From NCBI GenBank assembly GCA_945877175.1, contig CAMCRC010000005.1, forward strand, positions 1 through 58,576: DNA of 58,576 bases, read 5' to 3'. Shown here in pieces: positions 17,309-26,701 of the stretch; position 1 is the stretch's first letter; the number at the start of each line of letters is the position of its first letter. Source of the stretch: Klebsiella pneumoniae. Lineage in GTDB: Bacteria > Pseudomonadota > Gammaproteobacteria > Pseudomonadales > Pseudohongiellaceae. The notes below the pieces were generated by a model. The model was not told the DNA's origin. It searched no databases and saw only the letters and a program-made list of their open reading frames with translations. The position numbers and the translations under genes were made by a program.

Positions 17309-18280
17309 ATGAAAGTACTGATCGCCGTGCTTGCTTCTCTGCCTCTTCTAAGTGCCTGTGCCTCGACGGAGCGCACACGCACAGAGGTGACTACCTGGCT
17401 ATCGCCTCTGCATGTCGAGCACGCACTGGTGGGCAAGATATGGGATGCGAGGGCGGTTTCCATCATCACTCAGATGCAGCTCTTGACGGTTCTCAAGGAC
17501 TCTCGCGTCGTGATCCTGGGCGAAAAGCACGACAATCCCGACCACCATGCCATTCAGCGCGAAATCCTCGCCGAATTGAGCGCCTCCGGCGATCTGAGGG
17601 CTGTGAGTTTCGAGATGCTTGATTCCAGTCAGCAGGCAGCGCTCGATACCTTGGCGGAGGTCGACCTTGGTTCGGAAAGTGCCGTCAGGACTCATCTGCA
17701 GTGGGACGATGAAGGATGGGACTGGGACCTCTACGGTCCGCTTGTCATGGATACCGCCCGTGCGGGCGTAACACTGCGTGCTGCCAACATCAGTACGGAC
17801 GAGATGATGGCTGTGTATGGCTCAGAGCTTCCTGAAGAGGTGGCATCGGCACTGGGCGCTGCACAGGTTGCAAAGCTGCACAACGAGATTGACGAGAGTC
17901 ACTGCGGGATGCTGCCCGAAAGTCAGTTCCCCGCCATGGTGCGCGTGCAGCAGGCAAGGGATGCCAGCATGGCCGATAGTATCGATGCGGGCGCGCAGGG
18001 TACTCATGCGCTGATTGCAGGCAATTTCCACGCACGCCGCGATCTGGGAGTTACGAACTATCTGCCGGCTGGCGCTGGTCCGGTCGTCAGCGTGGGGATA
18101 CTCGAAGTCAATCCCGAGATGCAGAACCCCCAGGACTACCTGCAGGCGTTCTCGGACCTGCTGCCCTACGACTACCTGTGGTTCACACCGGCAGTGTCTG
18201 CCGTGGATTACTGTGCGTCGCTGCGCGAAGGGCGCGAGCAGACTGCGCTCAATGGGTCAGCGAGTAGATCAGATAATTGA
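17309..18280 (+). CDS. ChaN family lipoprotein
   Basis: This is a 323-residue envelope lipoprotein with lipobox LSAC (Cys at about residue 17). The ChaN fold is recognised by VVILGEKHDNPDHH near residues 67-80, the FEMLDSSQQ segment, the WDDEGWDWDLY region and IAGNFHARRDLG. In Campylobacter, ChaN binds haem as a dimer and is iron-regulated, while related proteins are TIKI/EreA-like putative hydrolases. The ATG at 17309 has AGGAA upstream. The 3' end overlaps the convergent DUF4159 gene by 32 bases. No iron box was found upstream, so a role in haem binding is a family-based guess. Confidence 0.88.
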   Translation: MKVLIAVLASLPLLSACASTERTRTEVTTWLSPLHVEHALVGKIWDARAVSIITQMQLLTVLKDSRVVILGEKHDNPDHHAIQREILAELSASGDLRAVSFEMLDSSQQAALDTLAEVDLGSESAVRTHLQWDDEGWDWDLYGPLVMDTARAGVTLRAANISTDEMMAVYGSELPEEVASALGAAQVAKLHNEIDESHCGMLPESQFPAMVRVQQARDASMADSIDAGAQGTHALIAGNFHARRDLGVTNYLPAGAGPVVSVGILEVNPEMQNPQDYLQAFSDLLPYDYLWFTPAVSAVDYCASLREGREQTALNGSASRSDN

Positions 18281-19049
18281 TGCCCAGCTGGTAGGCCAGA
18301 TTGGCATAGCGAGTCGGATAACTCGGATCATAGGTGTGCTCCCAGCCATCGCCCATATCCGAGTTCCAGTTGATCAACACCATCACGCGCCCGGCGTCGT
18401 CCAGAATTGCATGGTTGGTCGCCCGGTCCACATCTTGCTCGGGATAATTCTCCGGGTTGCCGATGACCGGAATCATCTGCGGGCCGTCGATGTCGTAGTA
18501 GCTGCGAAATACTTCGTGATCCGGCGGCAGTTCGATGATCTGCCGGTCCGGAAATACTTCGGTAAATGCGCGATAAAAATTGTCCCACTGCCGCGTGCCC
18601 CAGAAATCATCGATCAGCAGAAATCCTCCCCTCAGCAGATATTCCCGCATGTTCTCCTGCTCTGCAGCGGAGAACCACGGACCGCCATTGCGTCCCATCT
18701 CCAATGCATACAGGAACGGATAGTCGAAAATCTCGTCGTCATCGAAGCGCAGCACGATTGGTTCACGCATGACGCGCACATTGGTCAGTCGGGACACGCC
18801 GCGCAGAAAGTTCGAATCGGCGCTGGGAAAGTCAGTGCGCCAGGTGCCGGAGCGAAAGCCGTCATTGTAAAAATTGTCATATTGCAGGCGCACGAAGGCG
18901 AATTCACCGGCAACGTCCTGCGTGTCCATCACGAAAGGGTCGATCAGTGGCTGCGCCGCGCTGTGGCCAGAAAGCAGCATCAGCACAGCTGCCGTCAATG
19001 ACAGGGTGCTGCGCTTCGTGCGATTGTCGAGAGGCGCTTTGTCCGACAT
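18249..19049 (-). CDS. DUF4159 domain-containing exported protein
   Basis: This is a 266-residue protein, essentially one DUF4159 domain with a glutamine-amidotransferase-like Rossmann pattern. After an N-terminal hydrophobic segment (TLSLTAAVLMLLSGHSAAQ), the mature protein begins DPFVMDTQ. It contains EFAFVRLQYDNF, WRTDFPSAD, YLLRGGFLLIDDFWG and YDIDGPQMIPVIGN, all diagnostic of DUF4159. In many bacteria this domain ends large BatA/MoxR-cluster membrane proteins, but here it is a separate exported protein with no such neighbours. It is convergent with and overlaps chaN at the 3' end. The biochemical function is unknown. Confidence 0.85.
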   Translation of the reverse strand: MSDKAPLDNRTKRSTLSLTAAVLMLLSGHSAAQPLIDPFVMDTQDVAGEFAFVRLQYDNFYNDGFRSGTWRTDFPSADSNFLRGVSRLTNVRVMREPIVLRFDDDEIFDYPFLYALEMGRNGGPWFSAAEQENMREYLLRGGFLLIDDFWGTRQWDNFYRAFTEVFPDRQIIELPPDHEVFRSYYDIDGPQMIPVIGNPENYPEQDVDRATNHAILDDAGRVMVLINWNSDMGDGWEHTYDPSYPTRYANLAYQLGINYLIYSLTH

Positions 19050-19262
19050 GCGACGTTCCGGATCAAGTAGTCAGAGTCGGTAAGCTACCCTTCGGCAGCC
19101 GCAATGACAATCACAACAAGCAAGGCAGATGCGTTCTGACAGACCCTGCCGGTCACCTTGCCTGGCGGAATGAGCAAAGGCTTCTGTGTTGTCAGATTGA
19201 CAGCACCAGACCGTAATGACAGCATGCTGCCTATACGGGTTATCTGAATGCAGGAGGCTGCC

Positions 19263-19706
19263 ATGGCTCATTCCCCGAAACGCAAACTTTTTCTGGATCT
19301 GGTTCTTTCTCTCTTTCGACTGAATGGTCTGCTGGTATCTGAAGGTGACCGCATGGCTGAAGCCCTCGGTCTGACAAGCGCGCGCTGGAAGGTGATCGGT
19401 GTCGTGGCGCTGGCACATTCCGGAATGACGGTTCCGGGTATCGCCCGGGTCCTGGGGCAGTCCCGGCAGGCGGTGCAGCGCATCTGCGATGTGATGGAGC
19501 AGGACGGGCTGCTGCGGTATCAGCACAATCCTGACCACAAGCGCTCTGTCCTGGTCTGCCTCACCGACTCCGGGCAGGACGCCTACAAGGCACTGCGCAG
19601 CGTGCAGGATCCCTGGGCGATCGAAAGTACTGACGATGTGCCAGTTGAAGAACTGGAAGCAGCGCTGCAGCTGGTGCGCCGCCTGATCCACAAATTCGAC
19701 CACTGA
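19263..19706 (+). CDS. MarR family transcriptional regulator
   Basis: This is a 147-residue winged-helix regulator. The core ARWKVIGVVALAHSGMTVPG, recognition helix IARVLGQSRQAVQRICDVME and wing YQHNPDHKRSVLVCLTDSG follow the MarR plan, ending in a dimerisation helix. The ATG at 19263 is chosen because AGGAGG lies six bases upstream; an ATG 15 bases earlier overlaps that ribosome site. It is divergent from the DUF4159 gene with a 213-base gap and is 50 bases upstream of nnrD/E. Its target is unknown, though autoregulation and the divergent gene are natural candidates. Confidence 0.9.
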   Translation: MAHSPKRKLFLDLVLSLFRLNGLLVSEGDRMAEALGLTSARWKVIGVVALAHSGMTVPGIARVLGQSRQAVQRICDVMEQDGLLRYQHNPDHKRSVLVCLTDSGQDAYKALRSVQDPWAIESTDDVPVEELEAALQLVRRLIHKFDH

Positions 19707-19756
19707 GTGTTTGACACGCACCTGGTGACTGTCTCCCTCCAAGCAGAGGAAATCCC

Positions 19757-21364
19757 GTGCAAAGATCCCTATGGCTGGCCCGCCTGCCCCGCAGGCTTTA
19801 CACCGCCGCACAAGTGCGCGAGCTCGACCGCCAGGCTGTCGAGGACTGCGGCATTCCGGGCATCGAGTTGATGTCGCGTGCCGCTGCCGCGCTTCTGGCG
19901 CATGTGCAGACACGCTGGCCACAGGTGCGGCGACTTCTGGTATTCACGGGTTCTGGCAACAACGCGGGCGATGGCTACCTTCTTGCGGCGCTTGCCTGCG
20001 CCGAGGGCTTGCGTGCCGACGTGATCGAGATCGGCGACAAGGCAAAACTGGGGGCGGACGCGTCCAGCGCACGAGAGCACGCCCTGACCAGCGGGGCAAT
20101 TTGCGAGGCCCACGGTATGCAAGCTGGTTTGTTGGAAAGAGATATCAATGCCGATACTGTCGTTGTCGATGCCTTGCTTGGAATCGGGCTGAGAGGCGCG
20201 TTGCGTCCTGCCTACAAGCACGCCGTGCAGTTCATGAATGCCTTGACGGTCCCTTTAGTGGCGGTCGACCTGCCCTCCGGCCTGTGTCCCGATACTGGTG
20301 CCGTTGAAGACGAAGCGGTGCGTGCCACGTTGACAGTGTGCTTCATCGCTCTCAAGCAGGGGCTGCTGACGGCGCAAGGGCCAGAACATGCCGGCGAGAT
20401 CGTGGTGGAAGATCTCGCGATTCCCCAGCGTGTGTTGACAGGACCTGTGGCAGCGAGTCCTGCCAGCGTGCGCATCGACATTCACACAGAATCTCCGCTT
20501 CTGCAGCCCAGGCCCCTTGGAGCCCACAAGGGGCATGACGGCCACGTGCTGGTCATTGGCGGTGACACAGGGTTCGGAGGAGCAGCGCTGATGGCTGCCG
20601 AAGCAGCCTGTCGTGCTGGCGCCGGGACGGTGAGCCTGTTGACTCGGGCAGCGCATGTCGATGCCGCGCTGGCAAGGCGACCGGAAATCATGGTGCAGGC
20701 ACTTGAGACGCTCGAAGGCGGTGACTGGCAGGGGCTGGAACGCCGTGTTCAGAGTGCAGGTGCGGTCGTCATTGGGCCTGGCCTGGGAAGATCGGCATGG
20801 TCGAGTTTGCTGCTGCAAAAAGTGTTGACGGCGGCGGGCAATCGTACGCCCCTTGTGCTGGACGCGGATGCGCTCAATCTCTTGTCCGCGAACGTTCAGG
20901 AGCGGCAGGCCATGACGCCGCAGGGAACTCATCTGCTCGGAGTACGCCAGCGTCAGTGGGTGCTTACCCCTCACCCGGGAGAGGCAGCACGTATGCTGGG
21001 CGTGTCGACGGAGGATATTCAGAGAAATCGCTTCGATTCAGTGAGGCAACTGCAGAGACAGTGGGGAGGCGTATGTCTGTTGAAAGGGATAGGCAGTCTG
21101 GTCTGCCATGACAGCGCTGGCACACAGGAAGTGGCCTTGTGTACCGAGGGCAATCCCGGCATGGCTTCCGGAGGAATGGGCGATGTGCTGAGTGGACTCG
21201 TCGGCGCGTTGCTGGCACAGGGGCTCGCAGCGCCGGCAGCCCTGCGTCTGGCTGTGTGTCTGCATGGTGAAGCGGCGGACCTGGCTGCAGCGCAGGATGG
21301 TGAGCGAGGTCTGCTTGCGACGGACTTGCTGCCCCATGTCCGGCATTTGATCAACAGACGCTGA
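19757..21364 (+). CDS. nnrD: Bifunctional NAD(P)H-hydrate epimerase / ADP-dependent dehydratase
   Basis: This enzyme repairs damaged NAD(P)H hydrates. The N-terminal epimerase half (NnrE, about residues 10-225) has FTGSGNNAGDGYLLAAL and VDLPSGLCPDTG. The C-terminal dehydratase half (NnrD, about 240-530) has HKGHDGHVLVIGGD, VLDADALNLL, TPHPGEAARML and NPGMASGGMGDVLSG, which bind ADP and substrate. The fused form (535 aa) is the usual bacterial arrangement (E. coli YjeF). The start is GTG at 19757 with AGAGGA upstream. It is followed 9 bases later by tsaE, reproducing the conserved yjeF-tsaE-amiC-mutL-miaA-hfq-hflX order of Gammaproteobacteria. Confidence 0.95.
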   Translation: MQRSLWLARLPRRLYTAAQVRELDRQAVEDCGIPGIELMSRAAAALLAHVQTRWPQVRRLLVFTGSGNNAGDGYLLAALACAEGLRADVIEIGDKAKLGADASSAREHALTSGAICEAHGMQAGLLERDINADTVVVDALLGIGLRGALRPAYKHAVQFMNALTVPLVAVDLPSGLCPDTGAVEDEAVRATLTVCFIALKQGLLTAQGPEHAGEIVVEDLAIPQRVLTGPVAASPASVRIDIHTESPLLQPRPLGAHKGHDGHVLVIGGDTGFGGAALMAAEAACRAGAGTVSLLTRAAHVDAALARRPEIMVQALETLEGGDWQGLERRVQSAGAVVIGPGLGRSAWSSLLLQKVLTAAGNRTPLVLDADALNLLSANVQERQAMTPQGTHLLGVRQRQWVLTPHPGEAARMLGVSTEDIQRNRFDSVRQLQRQWGGVCLLKGIGSLVCHDSAGTQEVALCTEGNPGMASGGMGDVLSGLVGALLAQGLAAPAALRLAVCLHGEAADLAAAQDGERGLLATDLLPHVRHLINRR

Positions 21365-21373
21365 GGAGGCGCT

Positions 21374-21898
21374 ATGAACCGATCTACATGCTACCTGGCC
21401 GACGAGGAGGCCACCATTGAAATGGGGCGACTACTGGCATTGGTGACCAGCGTCCCTGTAGCGGATAGCAGCCAGCAGCGCAGGTGTACTGGTGGGCGTC
21501 TCTTCCTTTCGGGCGATCTCGGGGCAGGAAAAACCACATTGACGCGGGGGCTGCTGCGCGGCTTTGGCCACCAGGGCGCGGTCAAAAGTCCCACCTATAC
21601 TTTGGTGGAACCTTATGAAGAGCAAAGGTATTCGATCTATCACTTCGACCTTTATCGCATAAACACCCCGGAAGAAGTTGAATTTCTTGGAGTTTTGGAA
21701 TATTTTGATGATGTGAATCTATGCGTGGTGGAATGGGCTGAAAAAGGCAAAGGGTTTTTACCTGCGCCAGACCTCGAACTTGCGCTTGAAAACGACGGCC
21801 CCGGGCGGCGGATTCACTGGCATGCGCGCTCGGACAAAGGCGTCGAAATGGCGCTCCGACTGAATGAATTGACTGCAACGTGGAACGCTGGACCTTGA
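21374..21898 (+). CDS. tsaE: tRNA threonylcarbamoyladenosine biosynthesis ATPase TsaE
   Basis: This ATPase of the t6A37 tRNA modification complex works with TsaB and TsaD. The 174-residue protein has the P-loop GDLGAGKTTLTRGLL and the family signature GAVKSPTYTLVEPYE, then YHFDLYRI and VVEWAEKG. The length is slightly above the usual 150-160 because of a short N-terminal insertion (SVPVADSSQQRRCTGG). The ATG is preceded by GAGGAGG, a strong ribosome site. The stop overlaps the next start as TGATG, indicating translational coupling with the amidase gene. Confidence 0.95.
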   Translation: MNRSTCYLADEEATIEMGRLLALVTSVPVADSSQQRRCTGGRLFLSGDLGAGKTTLTRGLLRGFGHQGAVKSPTYTLVEPYEEQRYSIYHFDLYRINTPEEVEFLGVLEYFDDVNLCVVEWAEKGKGFLPAPDLELALENDGPGRRIHWHARSDKGVEMALRLNELTATWNAGP

Positions 21899-23505
21899 TG
21901 GCACAGACACTTTTTGGCATACGCAACTGCGCACTCTTTGCGACTTCAAGTCGTCAGGGAGTCGGCCGCATGCTCTTTGCTGCGGCTTTGCTTGCCGGTC
22001 TGCCGACTGCACCCTTGTCTGCCGCAGAAGTCGAAGACGTCCGCCTGTGGAGTGCGCCGGACTACACCCGGGTCGTTCTGGACATGGATGAACTTTCGCA
22101 GTACAGCGTGTTTGCACTCGAAAATCCGGCCCGCATCGTGATCGACATACGCAACTCGCGGGTCAGTGCCAACCTCTCTGCGCTGGATTTCAAGGACAGC
22201 CCGGTGACCGGTATACGCAGTGCCGTGCGCAACGAAACCGATGTGCGCCTGGTGCTTGATCTTGCCCGAACCGTCAATCCGAGCAGCTTCACACTGGAAG
22301 CCAACGCCGAAAACAAGGACCGGCTGGTAGTGGATCTCTACGAAGCAGGGCAGGTGCCCGCTGTTGCCCACACGGTAGAGGCGCCACAGGCACCCGAGTC
22401 TGTGCAGCGCGACATCATTGTAGCGATTGACGCCGGACATGGTGGCGAAGACCCGGGCGCACTGGCCTATGACCGCAAGGTTCGCGAGAAGGACGTGGCG
22501 CTGGCCATTTCCCGGGCGATTTACGATCGACTTCTAACCGTGCCGGGTTTCCAGCCAGTGATGGTGCGCGACGGGGATTATTCGGTGCAGTTGCAACGCC
22601 GACCACAGATCGCCCGGCAGCAGCGCGCGGATATTTTCCTGTCCATCCACGCCGACTCCTACAGCACCTCCCGCGCAGAAGGCGTGACGGTGTATGCGCT
22701 TTCCGAGAAGATCGCCGAAGATGAGAATACCCGCCGCGTCGCGGAGAAGGAGAACAGCGCGGATCTGCTGGGCGGAGTTGCCGGAGACACCAGTCTGCGC
22801 AACATCGAAGACGACCTGGCCCGCACCCTGCTGGATCTGTCCATGGCGTGGAGCATCGAACAGAGCATTGCTGCTGGCGGGCACATCCTGGATTCCCTGA
22901 AAGGTGTGGCAACGCTGCGGCGTGACAAGACGCAGCAGGGCAATCTCTGGGTCCTGCGTTCGCCTGACATCCCTTCGCTGCTGATCGAAACGGGCTATCT
23001 GTCCAACCCGGACGAGGCGCGCAAACTCAACTCTTCCAGCTATCAGCGCCGCCTGGCAGACGGCATCGTGCAAGGGGTGATGCGTTACTTTGTCGCCAGC
23101 CCGCCCGAGGACACGCTGCTGGCCTGGCAGAAGGCCAACAACATCAAGCCAGACTTTGGTCAGAGTCGTGCCGTCGCCAGCAGCGGCAGTATAGGCGGCA
23201 CACATGTGGTCGGTCGCGGCGACAGTCTCTCTGTGATCGCGCAACGCAATGGAGTCACTACCCGGGAACTGCGGGAGCACAACAACCTGAGAAATGACGT
23301 CATTCATGTCGGGCAGGAATTGCGAATACCCGGTGGCTTCTCCCTGCCGGATGCACCGGAGGTGCAGCACAAGGCAGAGCGGGGTGATACTCTCTCGGGC
23401 ATTGCGGCACGTTACCGTGTCAGTCTGTCCAGCCTGCGCGCCGCCAATGACCTGCGCAACGACGTCATTCACGTAGGGCAGGTACTGACGATTCCCGCTC
23501 CCTGA
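21898..23505 (+). CDS. amiC: N-acetylmuramoyl-L-alanine amidase (AmiC type) with AMIN and two LysM domains
   Basis: This periplasmic septal amidase cleaves peptide stems from peptidoglycan during daughter-cell separation. The start is ATG at 21898, overlapping the tsaE stop, with GTG at 21880 as an alternative. After the signal sequence comes an AMIN domain ([20 protein letters not shown] onward) that localises it. The Amidase_3 domain has zinc ligands in [14 protein letters not shown] and FLSIHADS and the catalytic Glu in LIETGYLSN. Two LysM repeats finish it ([18 protein letters not shown] and [18 protein letters not shown]). The tandem LysM tail is like Pseudomonas AmiB rather than E. coli AmiC, so the exact symbol is uncertain. 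Confidence 0.93.
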   Translation: MAQTLFGIRNCALFATSSRQGVGRMLFAAALLAGLPTAPLSAAEVEDVRLWSAPDYTRVVLDMDELSQYSVFALENPARIVIDIRNSRVSANLSALDFKDSPVTGIRSAVRNETDVRLVLDLARTVNPSSFTLEANAENKDRLVVDLYEAGQVPAVAHTVEAPQAPESVQRDIIVAIDAGHGGEDPGALAYDRKVREKDVALAISRAIYDRLLTVPGFQPVMVRDGDYSVQLQRRPQIARQQRADIFLSIHADSYSTSRAEGVTVYALSEKIAEDENTRRVAEKENSADLLGGVAGDTSLRNIEDDLARTLLDLSMAWSIEQSIAAGGHILDSLKGVATLRRDKTQQGNLWVLRSPDIPSLLIETGYLSNPDEARKLNSSSYQRRLADGIVQGVMRYFVASPPEDTLLAWQKANNIKPDFGQSRAVASSGSIGGTHVVGRGDSLSVIAQRNGVTTRELREHNNLRNDVIHVGQELRIPGGFSLPDAPEVQHKAERGDTLSGIAARYRVSLSSLRAANDLRNDVIHVGQVLTIPAP

Positions 23506-23537
23506 GCGAATTTCCGGCCTGCGGCCTGCGACTCTCA

Positions 23538-25379
23538 ATGAAACGAATTGCTCTACTCAGCCAGCGCCTTGCCAATCAGATTGCAGCAGGTGAAGTGGTC
23601 GAACGTCCTGCTTCCGTGGTCAAGGAGCTATTGGAAAACTGCCTGGATGCCGGTGCTGATCGAGTCGAGATCGATGTCGAGCAGGGCGGCGCCAAACTGA
23701 TCCGCATTCGCGACAACGGCTCCGGAATCGACAAGGATGACCTTGCGCTGGCGCTCAGTCGTCATGCCACCAGCAAGATTGCCAATCTGGATGACCTCGA
23801 GAATATCGCCAGCCTGGGCTTTCGCGGCGAAGCGCTGGCGAGCATCTGCTCTGTGTCGCGCCTCGAGCTGGTGTCGCGGACCAGCAGCGCTGTTGATGAG
23901 ATGGCCTGGCGGGTGGAGGCCGAAGGTCAGGAGATGGCCGCAGCCATTTCACCCGCTGCTCATCCCCGGGGCACGACAGTTGAAGTGCGTGATCTGTTTT
24001 TCAACACCCCCGCCCGCAAGAAATTTCTGCGTACCGAAAAAACGGAGTTCGAACGTATTGACGATGTAGTGAAGCGCCTTGCGCTGAGCCGCTTCGATGT
24101 CAGTTTCATGCTGCGACACAATCAGCGCGCCGTTCATCATCTGCAGGCGGCGCAATCCATGCAGGAGATGCAGCGCCGCGTCGCGCTGGTTTGCGGTCCG
24201 GCGTTTGTCGAAAATTCATTGCACGTGGACGTCGAAGCGGCCGGTCTGCGACTGTGGGGCTGGGTCAGTCTTCCAACCTTCTCGCGCAGCCAGGCGGATC
24301 TGCAGTACTTCTACGTGAACGGCCGCATCATTCGCGACAAACTGGTCAGTCACGCAGTCAAGCAGGCTTATCAGGATGTGCTGTTTCATGGTCGTCACCC
24401 TGCTTTTGTGCTGTATCTTGAGCTGCAGCCTGCGCTTGTGGACGTGAATGTGCATCCAACCAAACATGAAGTGCGCTTTCGCGACGGGCGGCTGGTACAC
24501 GACTTTCTGTTTCGCGCCCTGCACAAGGCCCTGGCTGAGCAGCGTCCGCAGGACCGGCTGGCGACGGGTGCGTCGCCATCATCGGACAATTCCGGAACGG
24601 ATTCCTGGGCGCCACGTGCCCCCGTTTTCGGCAATGCAGATGCAGTGCAGAACCGCATTCAATTCGGCGCGCCAGACTCAGGGACTGCCGCGACGTCGCA
24701 CTGGAGCTCTTCAGGGGCATGGTCAGCACCGGCCTCAGCAAGGCAAGTGGCTGATCAGCTGGCGATTTACACAGCGCTGCAGAAAGATGATGACGTGCCC
24801 CCTTTGGGATTTGCCATTGCACAGCTGCACGGCATCTACATTCTTGCTCAGAACAGACAGGGACTGATCATCGTGGACATGCATGCAGCCCATGAGCGCA
24901 TTACATATGAGCACATGAAAGCGGCGGTGCAGCACGAAGGCATTCGCGCACAGCCATTGCTGGTGCCAGTGTCCATTGCCGTGAGTCAGGCGGAGGCTGA
25001 ATGTGCGGAACATCAGGCCGGGGCATTGCTTGCGCTTGGGCTGGGCGTGGAGAGGGTTGCCACAGAGTCCATTGTCGTGCGTCAGGTGCCCACCATTCTT
25101 GCGGGTGCCGATATCGAGCAGCTGGTGCGCGATGTACTCGCCGATGTCCTGGAGCATGGCAGCAGCGAACGCATCCGGAATCATCAGGACGAACTACTTG
25201 CCACGATGGCGTGTCATGGGTCCGTGCGCGCCAACAGACAGCTCAGCATCGTCGAGATGAATGCGCTGCTGCGAGACATGGAGAGAACGGAGCGCAGTGG
25301 TCAGTGCAATCACGGACGTCCAACCTGGGTGCTGCAGAGCATGGACCAGCTGGACAAACTGTTCCTGCGGGGGCAGTAG
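23538..25379 (+). CDS. mutL: DNA mismatch repair protein MutL
   Basis: This is the mismatch-repair matchmaker (613 aa). The N-terminal GHKL ATPase has [34 protein letters not shown] and [11 protein letters not shown] variable linker spans about residues 340-410. The C-terminal dimerisation domain carries [12 protein letters not shown] at residue 447, matching the DQHA-X2-E-X4-E metal motif of endonuclease-type MutL, and QCNHGRPTW near the end, equivalent to the CPHGRP site. E. coli MutL lacks these and relies on MutH, so this organism probably nicks with MutL itself. It lies between amiC (32 bases) and miaA (9 bases). Confidence 0.97.
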   Translation: MKRIALLSQRLANQIAAGEVVERPASVVKELLENCLDAGADRVEIDVEQGGAKLIRIRDNGSGIDKDDLALALSRHATSKIANLDDLENIASLGFRGEALASICSVSRLELVSRTSSAVDEMAWRVEAEGQEMAAAISPAAHPRGTTVEVRDLFFNTPARKKFLRTEKTEFERIDDVVKRLALSRFDVSFMLRHNQRAVHHLQAAQSMQEMQRRVALVCGPAFVENSLHVDVEAAGLRLWGWVSLPTFSRSQADLQYFYVNGRIIRDKLVSHAVKQAYQDVLFHGRHPAFVLYLELQPALVDVNVHPTKHEVRFRDGRLVHDFLFRALHKALAEQRPQDRLATGASPSSDNSGTDSWAPRAPVFGNADAVQNRIQFGAPDSGTAATSHWSSSGAWSAPASARQVADQLAIYTALQKDDDVPPLGFAIAQLHGIYILAQNRQGLIIVDMHAAHERITYEHMKAAVQHEGIRAQPLLVPVSIAVSQAEAECAEHQAGALLALGLGVERVATESIVVRQVPTILAGADIEQLVRDVLADVLEHGSSERIRNHQDELLATMACHGSVRANRQLSIVEMNALLRDMERTERSGQCNHGRPTWVLQSMDQLDKLFLRGQ

Positions 25380-25388
25380 GCTGCCTCC

Positions 25389-26351
25389 ATGAACGATGCT
25401 ATTCAACAGGAGCGCTACCCTGCAATCTGTCTGCTGGGGCCCACAGCCTCAGGCAAGACCGCGCTGGCCATCGAAATCGTCAAGCGTCTGCCTTGTGAAA
25501 TCATCAGCGTTGATTCTGCGCAGATTTATCGGGGAATGGACATTGGAACTGGCAAGCCCGACTCAGCAACGCTTGCCGTGGCACCCCATCGTCTCCTGGA
25601 TTTTCTTGACCCTGCGCTGGCCTACTCGGCATCGCAATTCCGCAGCGATGCCCTGCGTGAAATGGCGGACATACGGCGCAGTGGCAGAATTCCGCTGCTT
25701 GTGGGCGGCACCATGCTGTATTTCAAAGCACTGCGCGACGGTCTGGCGCAGATGCCTGGTGCAGATGCTGAAGTCAGGCTGCGCATTGGTGACCTGGCAC
25801 TCTCCAGCGGCTGGGCGCATGTTCACGATCAGCTTCGAGAGGTAGATCCGGAATCTGCTGAGCGCATTCACCCCAATGATCCGCAGCGTCTGCAGCGTGC
25901 ACTGGAAATATTTCTGGTTTCCGGCAGATCAATGACCCAGTGGCACAAGGAGAGTCGCGCGGACTCACGACTTTCCGACATTCCTTTCGACTTGCATTTT
26001 CTTTCGATCCAGCCGGGATCGCGCGGCGTACTTCATGACAGGATAGCAACTCGTTTCCTGCAAATGATCGAAGATGGGCTGGTGGAGGAAGTGGAAACGC
26101 TGCGTGCGCGCGGTGATCTTACTCTAGCTCTGCCATCGATGAGAGCCGTGGGTTATCGCCAGGTATGGCAGTACATCGAGGGCGAATTGAGCTTTGATGG
26201 CATGGTGGAACAAGGTATCATTGCGACCAGACAACTAGCGAAAAGGCAGATAACGTGGCTGCGCAGCTGGGGAAATTTGCGTGATTGGGACAGCGAAAAC
26301 CCGGAGACTCTCGAACTGGTCTTGAAGTTTGTTGATCGGATCGCAATATAG
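25389..26351 (+). CDS. miaA: tRNA dimethylallyltransferase MiaA
   Basis: MiaA transfers a dimethylallyl group to A37 of tRNAs reading UNN codons. The 320-residue protein has the P-loop GPTASGKTALAIEI near residue 17, IISVDSAQIYRGMDIGTGKP, LVGGTMLYFKAL, HPNDPQRLQRALEIF and AVGYRQVWQYIEGE, all standard. It starts 9 bases after the mutL stop. A short GCTGGA/TCCAGC hairpin lies between its stop and hfq at 26372-26386, without a T-run, so transcription probably continues into hfq. Confidence 0.97.
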   Translation: MNDAIQQERYPAICLLGPTASGKTALAIEIVKRLPCEIISVDSAQIYRGMDIGTGKPDSATLAVAPHRLLDFLDPALAYSASQFRSDALREMADIRRSGRIPLLVGGTMLYFKALRDGLAQMPGADAEVRLRIGDLALSSGWAHVHDQLREVDPESAERIHPNDPQRLQRALEIFLVSGRSMTQWHKESRADSRLSDIPFDLHFLSIQPGSRGVLHDRIATRFLQMIEDGLVEEVETLRARGDLTLALPSMRAVGYRQVWQYIEGELSFDGMVEQGIIATRQLAKRQITWLRSWGNLRDWDSENPETLELVLKFVDRIAI

Positions 26352-26414
26352 AAGCTGTTTGAACGCAAACTGCTGGATTTTCCAGCCCATATCAAAAAAC
26401 CAAGGAGAAAGTAA

Positions 26415-26690
26415 ATGTCAAAAGGGCATTCTCTACAAGACCCTTTCTTGAACGTGCTTCGCAAGGAGCGAATCCCAGTATCCATTTATCTGGTCAGCGG
26501 CATCAAGTTGCAGGGGCAGATAGAATCCTTCGACCAGTTCGTGATACTGCTGAAGAATGCAGTAAATCAGATGGTTTACAAACACGCGATTTCCACAGTA
26601 GTCCCCGCCCGTTCGGTCAAGATTCCTACACAGGGCTCAGGCGATATGCCAGCGGACGAAGAGGAAGAAGCGCCAGGGAATGTAGCCTGA
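26415..26690 (+). CDS. hfq: RNA chaperone Hfq
   Basis: This Sm-like hexameric RNA chaperone pairs small RNAs with mRNAs. The 91-residue protein begins [20 protein letters not shown]. It contains Sm1 ([19 protein letters not shown]) and Sm2 ([13 protein letters not shown]), with the proximal-face YKH intact. The C-terminal tail is short and acidic ([11 protein letters not shown]). AAGGAG lies before the ATG. The gene is in its usual place between miaA and hflX. Confidence 0.98.
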   Translation: MSKGHSLQDPFLNVLRKERIPVSIYLVSGIKLQGQIESFDQFVILLKNAVNQMVYKHAISTVVPARSVKIPTQGSGDMPADEEEEAPGNVA

Positions 26691-26701
26691 CCTGAGGTGC
26701 A

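Noticed and set aside
18015-19001. 328-codon plus-strand frame opposite the DUF4159 gene
   Set aside because: No domain; overlaps both chaN and the DUF4159 gene, which have firm family matches.
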